Part shown: positions 25,860 through 34,801 of the stretch, in pieces | Layout: the number at the start of each line of letters is the position of its first letter | How positions within the stretch are numbered: position 1 is the first letter of the stretch | Source of the DNA: Priestia endophytica DSM 13796 | GTDB taxonomy: Bacteria; Bacillota; Bacilli; Bacillales; Bacillaceae_H | NCBI RefSeq assembly: GCF_900115845.1 | Contig: NZ_FOXX01000001.1 | Location: forward strand, 62,001-126,000 | Length of the DNA stretch: 64,000 nucleotides | Reading direction: 5' to 3' | The notes under the pieces: model-generated | The model's input: only the letters and a program-made list of their open reading frames with translations | What the model was told of the DNA's origin: nothing | The model's database searches: none | Program-made: the position numbers and the translations under genes

Positions 25860-26951
25860 TTAAACTGGAACAGGTCCTTTATAAACAGACTGTGGTCGAT
25901 AAATTCTATTTGATGCCGACTGTTCGAGAATATGTGCTGTCCATCCAACAAATCGGCTTGCTGTAAACGTTGGAGTAAAAAGAGAAGAATGTAGGTCAAT
26001 GGACTTCATAACAGCTGCTGCAAAGTATTCAACATTTGTGTAAATACCGCGTCCTGGCTTATATTCCTCTAAAAGAGCAATCGTTGTTTTTTCAACTTCA
26101 AGCACAAGATCAAACCAGTTATTTTTACTTGCAACGCTTTGAAGAACTGTTTTCAAAGCTTCAGAACGAGGATCTCTTGTTCTGTAGACGCGGTGACCAA
26201 ATCCCATAATTTTTTCACCTTTATCTAAGCGTGCTCTCACCCATGGTTCAATTTCTTCTTTGCTTGAAATTTCGTCAAGCATTGAAATAACGCCAGAAGG
26301 AGCTCCGCCGTGAAGCGGTCCTTTCATTGCACCAATAGCTGCGCAAAGAGCTGAAACCATATCAGACTCTGTTGATGTAACAACCCGACTTGAGAACGTT
26401 GAGGCATTCATCCCATGCTCAATTGTAAGGATAAAGTAAGCGCTCAATGCTTTAACAAGGTCCTCACGCGGCTTTTCTCCTTTAATCATATAAAGATAGT
26501 TCGCTACATGATCAAGTTCGTTGTTCGGATTGATGATTGATAAGTTGTTTTGCTTGCGATACCAGTACGCAATAATTGTTGGCGTAATGGCCGTTAGCTT
26601 CACTGCCTGATCAATTTTTGGAGGCCACGCATAGTCTTTTGTGCCAAGCGCTGAAATACACGTTCTTAGCACGCTCATAATCTCCGTTTCTTTTGGTAAT
26701 ACTCGTAAAATATTTAAAACGTAATCTGGAATACTTCGATTCTCTTTTAACGCCTTTTTAAATTCGTGCAACTCTTTTTCATTTGGAAGTGCGTCATTCC
26801 AAACAAGGTAAGCTACCTCTTCAAACGAGTAGTTTACAGCTAAATCCTTAGCCATATAGCCTCTGTAGATCAGTTTGCCATTTTCTCCATCAACATGACC
26901 AACATATGTTTCAGCTGCTACTACGCCTTCTAATCCCTTTGAATAACTCAT
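25860..26951 (-). CDS. Citrate/2-methylcitrate synthase, CitA type
   Basis: Condenses acetyl-CoA (or propionyl-CoA) with oxaloacetate. The opening GLEGVVAAETYVGHVDGENGKLIYRGY, the catalytic HGMNAST and GFGHRVYRTRDPR histidine motifs and YKPGRGIYTNVEYFAAAVM are close to the B. subtilis minor citrate synthase CitA. The ATG at 26951 lies 8 bases after AAGGGGG; an upstream in-frame ATG at 27020 lies inside the scoB end and has no site. 363 aa is usual. Its place between scoB and a GntP permease suggests use of acetyl-CoA made from acetoacetate. MmgD/PrpC-type activity cannot be excluded. Confidence 0.88.
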   Translation of the reverse strand: MSYSKGLEGVVAAETYVGHVDGENGKLIYRGYMAKDLAVNYSFEEVAYLVWNDALPNEKELHEFKKALKENRSIPDYVLNILRVLPKETEIMSVLRTCISALGTKDYAWPPKIDQAVKLTAITPTIIAYWYRKQNNLSIINPNNELDHVANYLYMIKGEKPREDLVKALSAYFILTIEHGMNASTFSSRVVTSTESDMVSALCAAIGAMKGPLHGGAPSGVISMLDEISSKEEIEPWVRARLDKGEKIMGFGHRVYRTRDPRSEALKTVLQSVASKNNWFDLVLEVEKTTIALLEEYKPGRGIYTNVEYFAAAVMKSIDLHSSLFTPTFTASRFVGWTAHILEQSASNRIYRPQSVYKGPVPV

Positions 26952-27006
26952 GCTTTCATCCCCCTTATATATCAACAAAAGAACTTCCCCATAAAATTCT
27001 CTTGTT

Positions 27007-27684
27007 TTAATAAGCATCAAGTTTTACATCATCACTAACTGTTAAGCGGCCTTCTGTGGAATTCACAACCTCTTCAACTGTGTAGCCTTTTGCTACTTCA
27101 ACGAGTAAAAGCCCAGAGTCTACAACATCAATAACGGCTCTTTCTGTGATAATGCGATCTACAACGCCTTCCCCTGTTAACGGTAGCTCACATTGAGACA
27201 AAATTTTTGATTCACCGGCTTTATTGACGTGATCCATAATAACAATTGTTTTACGGGCACCGTGCACAAGATCCATTGCACCTCCCATGCCTTTAATCAT
27301 TTTCCCTGGAATCATCCAGTTAGCAAGATCTCCTGTTTCAGATACTTCCATACCTCCTAGAATCGCTACGTCAATATGACCACCGCGAATCATGGCAAAC
27401 GATTCAGCGCTGTTAAAATAAGAAGAACCTGGTATAGCTGTAACCGTTTCTTTACCCGCATTAATCAAATCTGCGTCAACTTCTTCTTCTAAAGGATATG
27501 GGCCAATACCTAAAAGGCCGTTTTCAGACTGAAGCACAACTTGTTTGTTATCGCTAATATAATTCGCTACGAGCGTTGGCATACCAATTCCCAGGTTTAC
27601 ATAAGAGCCATCTGCAATTTCTTTTTCAGCGCGTCTCGCAATTTTCTCACGGACTGCTTTTTTATCTTGAATTCCTTTGCTCAT
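27007..27684 (-). CDS. scoB: Succinyl-CoA:3-ketoacid CoA-transferase subunit B
   Basis: The beta subunit, carrying the catalytic glutamate in [10 protein letters not shown] (residue about 54), which forms the covalent CoA intermediate. Together with ScoA it moves CoA from succinyl-CoA to acetoacetate. 225 aa with the typical [10 protein letters not shown] and [19 protein letters not shown] segments. The ATG directly follows the scoA stop, with GGGGGTG 8 bases upstream inside scoA, so the two subunits are translationally coupled. Confidence 0.95.
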   Translation of the reverse strand: MSKGIQDKKAVREKIARRAEKEIADGSYVNLGIGMPTLVANYISDNKQVVLQSENGLLGIGPYPLEEEVDADLINAGKETVTAIPGSSYFNSAESFAMIRGGHIDVAILGGMEVSETGDLANWMIPGKMIKGMGGAMDLVHGARKTIVIMDHVNKAGESKILSQCELPLTGEGVVDRIITERAVIDVVDSGLLLVEVAKGYTVEEVVNSTEGRLTVSDDVKLDAY

Positions 27685-28386
27685 TTAGTTCACCCCCGCT
27701 TCGCGTTTTGTTAAGCGTTCAATGCGTTTTTCTTGCTTGCCTTGGATAAGTCCTTGAACATAAATGCTCGGTGTATGAATAAAGTTTGGATTTAAAGAGC
27801 CCACTTCGCTTAATTTCTCAACTTCAGCAATGGTAACTTTCCCTGCTGCTGCCATTATTGGACTAAAATTTTGAGCTGTTTTGTTATACACAAGATTTCC
27901 CCACTTGTCGCCTTGCTCTGCTCTGACTAAAGTAAAATCTGCTGTGAGAGCTTCTTCAAGCACGTACTTTTTGCCGTTAAACTCACGTATTTCTTTTCCT
28001 TCTGCAATTGGAGTACCAACGCCAGCTGGTGTGAAGAAAGCTGGAATACCTGCCCCACCTGCCCGAATCTTTTCAGCAAGCGTTCCTTGCGGCGTTAACT
28101 CTACTTCAAGCTCTCCTTGAAGAACTTGCCGCTCAAATTCTTTGTTTTCTCCAACATATGAACTAATCATCTTTTTAATTTGTTTATTTTTTAAAAGAAC
28201 TCCAAGACCATAGTCATCAACACCACAGTTATTTGAAATAACGGTCAAATCTTTCGCTCCTGTTTCAGCAAGAGCTAATATTAGATTTTCTGGAATACCA
28301 CATAATCCAAATCCGCCCACCATCAGAGTGTCTCCATCTTTGATGTCAGAAACGGCTTCTATAAAGGATGAGTAAATCGTTTTCAT
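27685..28386 (-). CDS. scoA: Succinyl-CoA:3-ketoacid CoA-transferase subunit A
   Basis: The alpha subunit of the acetoacetate-activating CoA-transferase. The glycine-rich CoA-binding segment [27 protein letters not shown], and ACTAFT-family blocks such as [19 protein letters not shown] are present. The 233-aa length is usual. It is the first gene of a four-gene operon (scoA-scoB-citrate synthase-GntP permease) and is divergent from a LysR regulator. A 17-bp sequence about 45 bases upstream (28429-28445) recurs exactly in the spoVS promoter region. Confidence 0.95.
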   Translation of the reverse strand: MKTIYSSFIEAVSDIKDGDTLMVGGFGLCGIPENLILALAETGAKDLTVISNNCGVDDYGLGVLLKNKQIKKMISSYVGENKEFERQVLQGELEVELTPQGTLAEKIRAGGAGIPAFFTPAGVGTPIAEGKEIREFNGKKYVLEEALTADFTLVRAEQGDKWGNLVYNKTAQNFSPIMAAAGKVTIAEVEKLSEVGSLNPNFIHTPSIYVQGLIQGKQEKRIERLTKREAGVN

Positions 28387-28599
28387 CGCAATCGTTCCTT
28401 TCTATAATCTTTTCATATTCAACATTTTGGTAGCGCATACATATTTATTTTTTATGGCAGAGAACTCTCAACTTCTTCTTTGTCCAATATAGGAAATTTT
28501 ACCTTTCCTTATGTAAGAGTTTACAATTTTCTGATTAATAAGTAAAATAAATAAATGGAATGAATAGTATGAAAATAAAGAATAGAGAGGATGATGGCC

Positions 28600-29514
28600 G
28601 TGGATATCCGCCAGCTGGAATACTTTGTAGCGGTTGCTGAGCAGGAAAGTTTCACAAAAGCTGCTGCAAACGTACACCTTTCACAGCCTGCTTTAAGTAA
28701 AATTGTCAAAAATCTTGAAGAAGAGCTCAAAGTCGAGCTTTTTGATCGCTCAACCCGCAAGCTTAAACTTACAGATGCAGGAGAAATTGTCTATCAAGAA
28801 GCGCTCAAACTAACAGCTTCCCTCACAGATTTAACGCTTCGTCTTGATAACCTCATGAATTCCCCAACAGGCACAATCCGCATCGGTATTCCTCCTTTGA
28901 TTGGCACTCTTTTCTTTCCATCAATCGCAAGGAGCTTTCATAACCAATATCCGAAGATTTCACTTGAACTTGTCGAATTTGGAGCGAAAAAACTTGTCGA
29001 ATTTGTAGAAGAAGAGAAAGTGGATATTGCCATCATTGTGTTGCCTGTGAACAATCCGAAATTTGAAGTCTATCCTTTTATCCAAGAAGAGTTTGCTTTC
29101 TTTTGTGCTAAAACACACAAATTTGCTAATAGAACATCTCTCTCTGTAAAGGAACTATCAGAAGAAAAATTTATTTTGTTCAGCAAACAGTTTACGCTTC
29201 ATGACCGCATCATATGGGAATGTGTGAATGCAGGTTTCACACCAAGTGTTCCATATGAAAGCTCACAGTGGGATTTAATTAGCGAACTTGTGGCAGAAGA
29301 GTTTGGAATTGCCATTCTTCCGCAGTCTATCTACAGTAAGATGAATCATGACAAAATCACGATGGTTCCACTTGTTCACCCCACTCCGCTATGGGAACTT
29401 GGTTTTGCTGTAAAAAAGAACAGCTACATTTCGTTTGCTAATCGAAAGCTCATTGATTTTCTTGTAAGTTATTCGGAAGATCATAAGCTTATCAAAAAAA
29501 ACCAGCCCACATAA
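28600..29514 (+). CDS. LysR-family regulator divergent from the sco operon
   Basis: 304 aa. The N-terminal DNA-binding domain DIRQLEYFVAVAEQESFTKAAANVHLSQPALSKIVKNLEEEL is followed by an effector domain (IRIGIPPLIGTLFFPSIARSF). The GTG at 28600 is 9 bases after AGAGAGG; the ATGs at 28591 and 28594 lie too close to that site, and VDIRQLEYF is the usual LysR beginning. Divergence from scoA suggests it controls ketone-body use, with acetoacetate or acetyl-CoA as possible effector. It shares a bidirectional terminator with nupC. Confidence 0.9.
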   Translation: MDIRQLEYFVAVAEQESFTKAAANVHLSQPALSKIVKNLEEELKVELFDRSTRKLKLTDAGEIVYQEALKLTASLTDLTLRLDNLMNSPTGTIRIGIPPLIGTLFFPSIARSFHNQYPKISLELVEFGAKKLVEFVEEEKVDIAIIVLPVNNPKFEVYPFIQEEFAFFCAKTHKFANRTSLSVKELSEEKFILFSKQFTLHDRIIWECVNAGFTPSVPYESSQWDLISELVAEEFGIAILPQSIYSKMNHDKITMVPLVHPTPLWELGFAVKKNSYISFANRKLIDFLVSYSEDHKLIKKNQPT

Positions 29515-29531
29515 AGTGGGCTGATTTTTTA
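29494..29531 (+). terminator. Bidirectional terminator between the LysR gene and nupC
   Basis: AGCCCAC-ATAAA-GTGGGCT with A8 on one side and T6 on the other. It overlaps both gene ends. Confidence 0.85.
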
Positions 29532-30728
29532 ATGTACAAATAAACCAACAACCATTGCTGTAAGACAAGAAACAAGAATACCTGCTAAAAGTAAACGCCA
29601 TGTATATTTCGCAACATATGCTGATTTTTCAGAACCAAATAAAGCTTGTACGCTTCCTAGAATGATTCCGATTGTTGAGAAGTTACAGAATGACACAAGG
29701 AACGTTGAAATAACGGCTTGTGAATGCGGTTTTAATGTACCTAATACGTCTTTTAAGTTTGTCATTGCTACAAATTCGTTTGTTGCTAGTTTCTCTCCCA
29801 TAAAGCGAGCGATTTTCAATGCTTCCGTCCATTCTACTCCCATTAAGAAAGCAAGTGGAGCAAAGATGAGTGAGAATAAATATTCAAGTGTAAGACTATC
29901 ATTGAAAATACCTAAAATTCCGTTGATGCAGGCAATAAGAGCTGTAAAACCAACGAGCATTGCTGCGATGATTAACGCCATCTTTCCACCTGTTAGCATA
30001 CTAGTTGAGATCACATCAAAGAAGTTTTTGCGCTCTGCTTTTGAAGGCTTGTACACAACGTCTTCTTCTTTTGAAACCGTATATGGTACAATTAGGGATG
30101 ACATGATAAGAGCACCCAGCGCGTTAAGCGGGATTGCAGTTAATACATATTTCGGATCAAGAAGCGTCATATACGCTCCAAGAACACTTGCACTAACACA
30201 AGACATTCCCATCATACACATAGATAGGAGACGCTTGTCACTCATTTTGCTAATTTGGTCACGTGTAACAGCAAGCGCTTCATTGTTGCCCAAGAACATA
30301 ACTTGTGCAGCGAAAAAGCTTTCAAAACGAGGCGTTCCTGTTAGCTTAGATAGAATCCAACCAATAACATTAATAAGAAGTGGCATAATTCCGAAATACG
30401 TTAGAATATCGAAAAATGCAACAATAAAGATAATAGGAAGCAATACACCAATAAAGAACATTGTTCCCGAGCCATCTTGTGGCACAAGATCAGGCACAAT
30501 GAAAGCTACGCCTTCTAGAGCGGAGTCAATAAGGAAAACGAAGAAAGCTGCGACTCCTTTAATGATTGTTCCTCCAATTGTTGTTGTAAGCATAAGCCAT
30601 GTTACGATGAACTGTAATACAACCATAACGGCAATTGGCCATAGTTTAATCTTTTTACGATCAAGGGAACTAACGTAAGCAAGTGCAAGTACAACTAAAA
30701 TCCCAATGATGTTAATAAGAACATACAT
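29529..30728 (-). CDS. NupC-family concentrative nucleoside transporter
   Basis: A 399-aa cation-coupled nucleoside importer. It shows the three-part CNT layout: N-terminal helices, GFAFVFG-like region reading DLVPQDGSGTMFFIGVLLPIIFIVAFFDILTYFG, and C-terminal core MGVEWTEALKIARFMGEKLATNEFVA. The ATG at 30728 follows GGAG by 8 bases; the GTG at 30737 overlaps that site. Related Bacillus proteins are NupC (pyrimidine) and NupG/YutK (purine). I saw no purine riboswitch in the 235-bp upstream region, so specificity stays open. Confidence 0.9.
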   Translation of the reverse strand: MYVLINIIGILVVLALAYVSSLDRKKIKLWPIAVMVVLQFIVTWLMLTTTIGGTIIKGVAAFFVFLIDSALEGVAFIVPDLVPQDGSGTMFFIGVLLPIIFIVAFFDILTYFGIMPLLINVIGWILSKLTGTPRFESFFAAQVMFLGNNEALAVTRDQISKMSDKRLLSMCMMGMSCVSASVLGAYMTLLDPKYVLTAIPLNALGALIMSSLIVPYTVSKEEDVVYKPSKAERKNFFDVISTSMLTGGKMALIIAAMLVGFTALIACINGILGIFNDSLTLEYLFSLIFAPLAFLMGVEWTEALKIARFMGEKLATNEFVAMTNLKDVLGTLKPHSQAVISTFLVSFCNFSTIGIILGSVQALFGSEKSAYVAKYTWRLLLAGILVSCLTAMVVGLFVH

Positions 30729-30922
30729 GTTTTTCACTCCTACCTATTTCCTAACGCTGAGACGCGCTATATTTCACATACCCTCTAATAGTAACTAATA
30801 TCGATTAATTTCGCCATACTAAATTCGTGATATTTCAACTTTTTTCTCTTAATTAGTCTTAATTAGCTATTCTTATTCTTCCATTCTTTCTTAATATGTT
30901 TTTTATTCCTTTTTTTATGAAT

Positions 30923-30958
30923 AAAAAAAGAAGAGGAAACGCTCTCCTCTTCTTTTTT
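30923..30958 (-). terminator. Terminator of the yfnA-type permease gene
   Basis: AAAAGAAGAGGA pairs with TCCTCTTCTTTT, followed by TTTTATTC on the minus strand. Confidence 0.85.
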
Positions 30959-30963
30959 GTGTC

Positions 30964-32367
30964 TTATTTTTCATTTAACTTTGAATTACGGCGTGAATAT
31001 GCAAAGTAAATGACAACTCCGATTGCAAGCCAGATTAAGAAACGAATGAACGTTTGAGATCCAAGCTGAGAAATTAAGAATCCGCAGAATAGGATAGCTA
31101 AAATTGGCACTAAAGGAACAGCAGGGCAGCGGAATCCTCTTGGCATATCTGGACGTGTTTTGCGTAATACAAGAACAGCGATAGAAATTAGGATAAAGGC
31201 TGCTAACGTTCCGATATTTACAAGTTTTGCAAGTTCGTCAAGCGGAATAAGAGCACCAACTAAAGCAGCAACTGTTCCAAAAAACCAAGTTCCGAAAAAT
31301 GGTGTTTTATATTTCGGATGAACTTTAGATAATTTGGCTGGCATAAGGCCATCTCTTGACATGGAGAACATAACGCGCGTTTGACCATAAAGCATAACAA
31401 GCATAACGGTTGTCATTCCAAGAACAGCTCCAACGTCGATAATCCCTGCTACCCAGTTTTGTCCTGACATTTGCAGCACAAGTGAGATAGGATGATCAAT
31501 TGCACCTTCAAATTTCATAAACGGTACAACGCCTGTCATAATCGCTGTTACGATAACGTAAAGGATTGTACAAACGAAAAGTGACGCCATAATGCCGCGT
31601 GGTAAGTTTTTCTTTGGGTTCTTTGTTTCTTCTGCTGCAGATGCTACAGCATCAAATCCGATAAAAGCAAAGAAAACAAGTGCTGCTGCTTGGAAAATAC
31701 CGCTAAAACCAAATGGCGCAAATGGCGTCCAGTTTGATGGTTTTACATAGAAGCAAGCAACTGCGATAAATAAGATAACAACTAATACTTTTAGGATTAC
31801 CATAATGTTGTTAACACGTTTTGATTCTTTTACACCAAGTGAAATTAACAAAGTAATTGCCATAATGATAATAAAAGCAGGAAGATTAAAAAATGTTGTT
31901 GCTCCTTCAACAGAGCCAGGTGCTGCTGTTAAAGCAGTCGGTAAATCAATCCCAATTCCACTTAAAAATGATTGAAAGTAGCCTGACCAACCAACAGAAA
32001 CGGCACTAACCGCAAGCAAATATTCCAAAATTAAGTCCCAACCAATAATAAAGGCTAAAAATTCCCCTAATGTTGCATAAGTGTATGTGTATACAGACCC
32101 TGATACAGGCACTGTTGACGCAAATTCTGCATATGCTAAAGCAGCAAACAAACATGCAAGTCCCGCAATAACGAACGAAAGCATAAGTCCTGGTCCTGCT
32201 GTAAGAGCTCCTGTTCCTGTTAAAACAAAAATTCCTGTTCCAATAATAGCTCCGATTCCAAGCATCGTAAGGTCAAATGCGCCAAGCTCACGCTTTAATC
32301 CTTTTCCACTACTCGATGCAGCAATCATATCTTCTATATTCTTTTTTCTTGCTAAACCATTGCTCAT
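30964..32367 (-). CDS. YfnA/CAT-type APC-family amino-acid permease
   Basis: A 467-aa permease with about 12 membrane helices. The family opening LKRELGAFDLTMLGIGAIIGTGIFVLTG holds the backbone-binding GxG motif, followed by AEFASTVPVSGSVYTYTYATLGE and the FFAFIGFDAVASAAEETKNPKKNLPRGI block. It is closest in pattern to B. subtilis YfnA and cationic/branched amino-acid transporters. The upstream region carries two CodY-like boxes flanking a promoter and a perfect inverted repeat near +1, so expression is probably low in rich medium. GGGGG precedes the ATG. Confidence 0.88.
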   Translation of the reverse strand: MSNGLARKKNIEDMIAASSSGKGLKRELGAFDLTMLGIGAIIGTGIFVLTGTGALTAGPGLMLSFVIAGLACLFAALAYAEFASTVPVSGSVYTYTYATLGEFLAFIIGWDLILEYLLAVSAVSVGWSGYFQSFLSGIGIDLPTALTAAPGSVEGATTFFNLPAFIIIMAITLLISLGVKESKRVNNIMVILKVLVVILFIAVACFYVKPSNWTPFAPFGFSGIFQAAALVFFAFIGFDAVASAAEETKNPKKNLPRGIMASLFVCTILYVIVTAIMTGVVPFMKFEGAIDHPISLVLQMSGQNWVAGIIDVGAVLGMTTVMLVMLYGQTRVMFSMSRDGLMPAKLSKVHPKYKTPFFGTWFFGTVAALVGALIPLDELAKLVNIGTLAAFILISIAVLVLRKTRPDMPRGFRCPAVPLVPILAILFCGFLISQLGSQTFIRFLIWLAIGVVIYFAYSRRNSKLNEK

Positions 32368-32416
32368 CTTTTTTCCCCCTTCTGTTCTCTACAAATGATG
32401 AATTCTAATTATTCTA

Positions 32417-32431
32417 TATTTTCTGTAAATT
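32417..32431 (-). promoter_or_regulatory. Second CodY-like box in the yfnA leader
   Basis: AATTTACAGAAAATA on the minus strand matches the CodY consensus AATTTTCWGAAAATT at 13 of 15 positions. It lies about 50 bases upstream of the start codon, in the transcribed leader. Confidence 0.45.
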
Positions 32432-32448
32432 CTGACTCCTTTCGTTTC

Positions 32449-32468
32449 ACCTATCCAAATGGATAGGT
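32449..32468. promoter_or_regulatory. Perfect inverted repeat near +1 of yfnA
   Basis: ACCTATCCA and TGGATAGGT, 9-bp arms with a 2-bp centre, placed about 9 bases after the predicted -10. It could be an operator or the first hairpin of the transcript. No known consensus recognised. Confidence 0.5.
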
Positions 32469-32476
32469 CTGAGTAG

Positions 32477-32505
32477 ATTTTAAAATATTTTTTGGGAAAA
32501 GTCTA
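32477..32505 (-). promoter_or_regulatory. Promoter of the yfnA-type gene
   Basis: TAGACT, 17-bp spacer, TAAAAT on the minus strand. The transcript would start near 32470 with a leader of about 100 nt. Confidence 0.5.
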
Positions 32506-32506
32506 T

Positions 32507-32521
32507 AATTTTCTGAAAAAT
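32507..32521 (-). promoter_or_regulatory. CodY-like box next to the -35
   Basis: AATTTTCTGAAAAAT on the plus strand (a near-palindrome) matches the CodY consensus at 14 of 15 positions and abuts the -35 hexamer. GTP and branched-chain amino acids would favour CodY repression. Confidence 0.6.
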
Positions 32522-32601
32522 ACTTTTTAAGATTATCTCTTTTTCACATCTTTTTCTCTATTTTTGTAAGATACTCTTACACATTTTTTGATTCTTTTTG
32601 A

Positions 32602-32640
32602 CAAAAACAAAGGACTCAAGACCTATAAAGGCTTGAGTCC
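32602..32640 (-). terminator. Terminator of the miaB-ricA unit
   Basis: GGACTCAAG pairs with CTTGAGTCC around an 11-nt loop, followed by TTTGTTTTTG on the minus strand. Confidence 0.85.
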
Positions 32641-32647
32641 TTCTATT

Positions 32648-33076
32648 TTAATGACACGTTCCTTTTGAAGATTTCACTTGTGAACCTGTTTCACCACTAA
32701 GTAAATTGCCGTCTGTAGAAATAATGATTTCGTCTGTTACCTTTTTAGAAATCGTTGTCGCAACAAGTTGAAGAAGATCGTTTACATCTCCTTGAGAATC
32801 TTTAAACTGCTGAATGATCGGCAAGTTATCAAGTTCTTCTTGAAGTGCATCAATTTTAGCTTCTGTTTTGCGCAATGCTTCTGTTTTTCCGTAGTGCTGG
32901 AAATTGACAGCCTGCTTTTGAAGTTGCTTAATTTCGTTAATGGTAAGACGAACTTTCTCATTTTCATTGAGTTTCGCTTCCGCTCGCTTGAAAAAATCTA
33001 CTTCTTCCGTTTCGGAAATCATTCCAGCAAGCTCGCGCGCACGCAAAAGAATGTCTTCTTTTGAATACTTTTTCAT
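32648..33076 (-). CDS. ricA: RicA (YmcA), subunit of the Y-complex
   Basis: Together with RicF (YlbF) and RicT (YaaT) it forms the Y-complex, which steers RNase Y cleavage of selected operon mRNAs and affects competence, biofilm and sporulation. The 142-aa helical protein shows the Com_YlbF-type pattern (DILLRARELAGMISETEEVDFFKRAEAKLNENEKVRLTINEIKQLQKQAVN). It ends with a cysteine (KGTCH) in the position linked to the complex's Fe-S cluster. It starts 1 base after the miaB stop, with GAGGTG in the miaB end, so the two are co-transcribed. RNase Y itself is encoded 4 kb away (rny). Confidence 0.93.
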   Translation of the reverse strand: MKKYSKEDILLRARELAGMISETEEVDFFKRAEAKLNENEKVRLTINEIKQLQKQAVNFQHYGKTEALRKTEAKIDALQEELDNLPIIQQFKDSQGDVNDLLQLVATTISKKVTDEIIISTDGNLLSGETGSQVKSSKGTCH

Positions 33077-33077
33077 C

Positions 33078-34622
33078 TTATTTCACCTCAACAATCTCCT
33101 CTGCCATCACACCGTCAAGAGACCAAGTTTTAGCTTTTGTAATTTCTACTTTTACAATGCTACCAATCGCTGACTTTGGTCCTTTAAAGTTAACAAGCTT
33201 ACTTTTCTCTGTGTAACCAGCCAGAATTTCAGGGTTATTTTTACTTTCCCCTTCTACTAATACTTCGACAACCTTGCCTTCATATTCCTTCATTTTTGCT
33301 GCAGAAGTTTCATTTACAAGCGCATTTAGACGCTGCAAACGCTCCTTTTTCACACGCATTGGTACGTTATCTTTCATTTTCGCTGCTGGAGTGCCTTCAC
33401 GTGGTGAGTAGATAAATGTATAAGCACTATCAAAGCCTACTTCACGATAAAGAGACATTGTTTCTTCAAACTGCTCGTCTGTTTCATTTGGGAAACCAAC
33501 AATAATGTCTGTTGTAAGCGATGCGTTTGGCATTGCTTCTTTAATTTTGCGAACAAGCTCCAAATAGCGTTCGCGGTCGTATTTACGTGCCATTAATTTC
33601 AGTACGGCACTGCTTCCAGACTGTACAGGAAGGTGAATATGATCTAAGAGGTTGCCGCCTTTGCCAAGTACTTCGATTAAATAGTCATCAAAGTCACGTG
33701 GATGACTTGTTGTAAAACGGATACGTGGGATATCAATTTTGCGAAGCTCATCCATCAAATGTCCTAAGCCGTATGTGATATCTTCAAAGTCTTTTCCATA
33801 TGCATTTACATTTTGACCAAGAAGCGTAATTTCTTTATACCCTTGAGCTGCTAACTGACGTACTTCTGCAATAATTTCTTCTGGACGACGACTGCGCTCT
33901 TTTCCTCGCGTATATGGCACAATACAGTACGTACAGAACTTATCACAGCCGTACATGATGTTTACCCAACCTTTAATTTGGCCTTTGCGCACGCGTGGAA
34001 GATTTTCAATTACGTCCCCTTCTTTCGACCATACTTCGACAACCATTGCTTTTGACATATATGCTTCTTTTAAAAGCTGTGGAAGGCGGTGAATATTGTG
34101 CGTTCCGAAAATAAGGTCCATGTGTGGGAACGTTTTTAGAATTTTATTTACAACAGATTCTTCTTGTGACATACAGCCACAAACGCCAAGAATAAGATCT
34201 GGGTTTTGGCGCTTCAGATGCTTCAAGTGACCGATCTCACCGAACACTTTGTTTTCTGCGTTTTCACGAATTGCACAGGTGTTCAGCAAAATAACATCTG
34301 CATCTCCTTGTTCTTCTGTTGGCTCATAGCCTAAAGCCATGAAAATCCCAGCCATTACTTCTGTATCATGTTCGTTCATTTGACAGCCGTACGTGCGGAT
34401 GTAAAATTTACGTCCCTCACCCATGCCTCTAAATTCTTCTTCAATTTTAAAGTCGTTCTCATATTTAATTTCTTCTTTTCCGCGTTTTTTTGCATCTTTT
34501 AAAGATGGCGGAGCATAAACAGATTCAAAGTATTTTGCAAAGTCTGCCGACGTTTTTTCCTTTACGGATTTTTTGTCCGCTGGCGTCGCTTGTTTTCCTT
34601 CAAGACGTTGTTGTTCGTTCAT
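33078..34622 (-). CDS. miaB: tRNA-2-methylthio-N6-dimethylallyladenosine synthase MiaB
   Basis: A radical-SAM enzyme that adds a methylthio group to i6A37 of tRNAs reading U-starting codons. The N-terminal MTTase domain begins [20 protein letters not shown]. The radical-SAM cluster motif is CDKFCTYC, and a C-terminal TRAM domain follows ([17 protein letters not shown]). The ATG at 34622 follows AAAGGAG; the frame is open for 27 further codons upstream, without a site. The 514-aa length includes the N-terminal extension (about 65 aa) typical of Bacillus MiaB. Confidence 0.96.
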   Translation of the reverse strand: MNEQQRLEGKQATPADKKSVKEKTSADFAKYFESVYAPPSLKDAKKRGKEEIKYENDFKIEEEFRGMGEGRKFYIRTYGCQMNEHDTEVMAGIFMALGYEPTEEQGDADVILLNTCAIRENAENKVFGEIGHLKHLKRQNPDLILGVCGCMSQEESVVNKILKTFPHMDLIFGTHNIHRLPQLLKEAYMSKAMVVEVWSKEGDVIENLPRVRKGQIKGWVNIMYGCDKFCTYCIVPYTRGKERSRRPEEIIAEVRQLAAQGYKEITLLGQNVNAYGKDFEDITYGLGHLMDELRKIDIPRIRFTTSHPRDFDDYLIEVLGKGGNLLDHIHLPVQSGSSAVLKLMARKYDRERYLELVRKIKEAMPNASLTTDIIVGFPNETDEQFEETMSLYREVGFDSAYTFIYSPREGTPAAKMKDNVPMRVKKERLQRLNALVNETSAAKMKEYEGKVVEVLVEGESKNNPEILAGYTEKSKLVNFKGPKSAIGSIVKVEITKAKTWSLDGVMAEEIVEVK

Positions 34623-34668
34623 ACGTATTCTCCTTTCAAGATAAAGCACGCATCCCTTATAGACACGC

Positions 34669-34696
34669 GAAAAAGAGAGGCTTCCCTCTCTTTTAA
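34669..34696 (-). terminator. Terminator downstream of the dipeptidase gene
   Basis: AAAAGAGAGG..CCTCTCTTTTT on the minus strand with a 4-nt loop. It lies about 100 bases after the dipeptidase stop and before the miaB ribosome binding site. Confidence 0.65.
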
Positions 34697-34801
34697 GAAA
34701 CATGAAAAAATGGTTAAATTCCTAACATGCTATTAAAAAAGATACCATATTTCATAGGTGTTTACAAAATTTCTTTCTTAGAAAGGACATTTTCCGTTTG
34801 C

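Noticed and set aside
28421-28448. Sigma-E promoter reading into the LysR gene (TCATATT ... CATACATA)
   Set aside because: Spacer of 16 bases is too long for sigma-E, and the matching 17-mer at spoVS faces no plus-strand gene.
29662-30678. Long plus-strand open frame opposite nupC (338 codons)
   Set aside because: It is the antisense shadow of the NupC gene, has no ribosome binding site, and its translation is low-complexity Ser/Thr/Ile-rich without family features.
30729-30963. Purine riboswitch before the nucleoside transporter
   Set aside because: The region lacks the conserved aptamer core and any terminator on the gene strand between promoter and gene.
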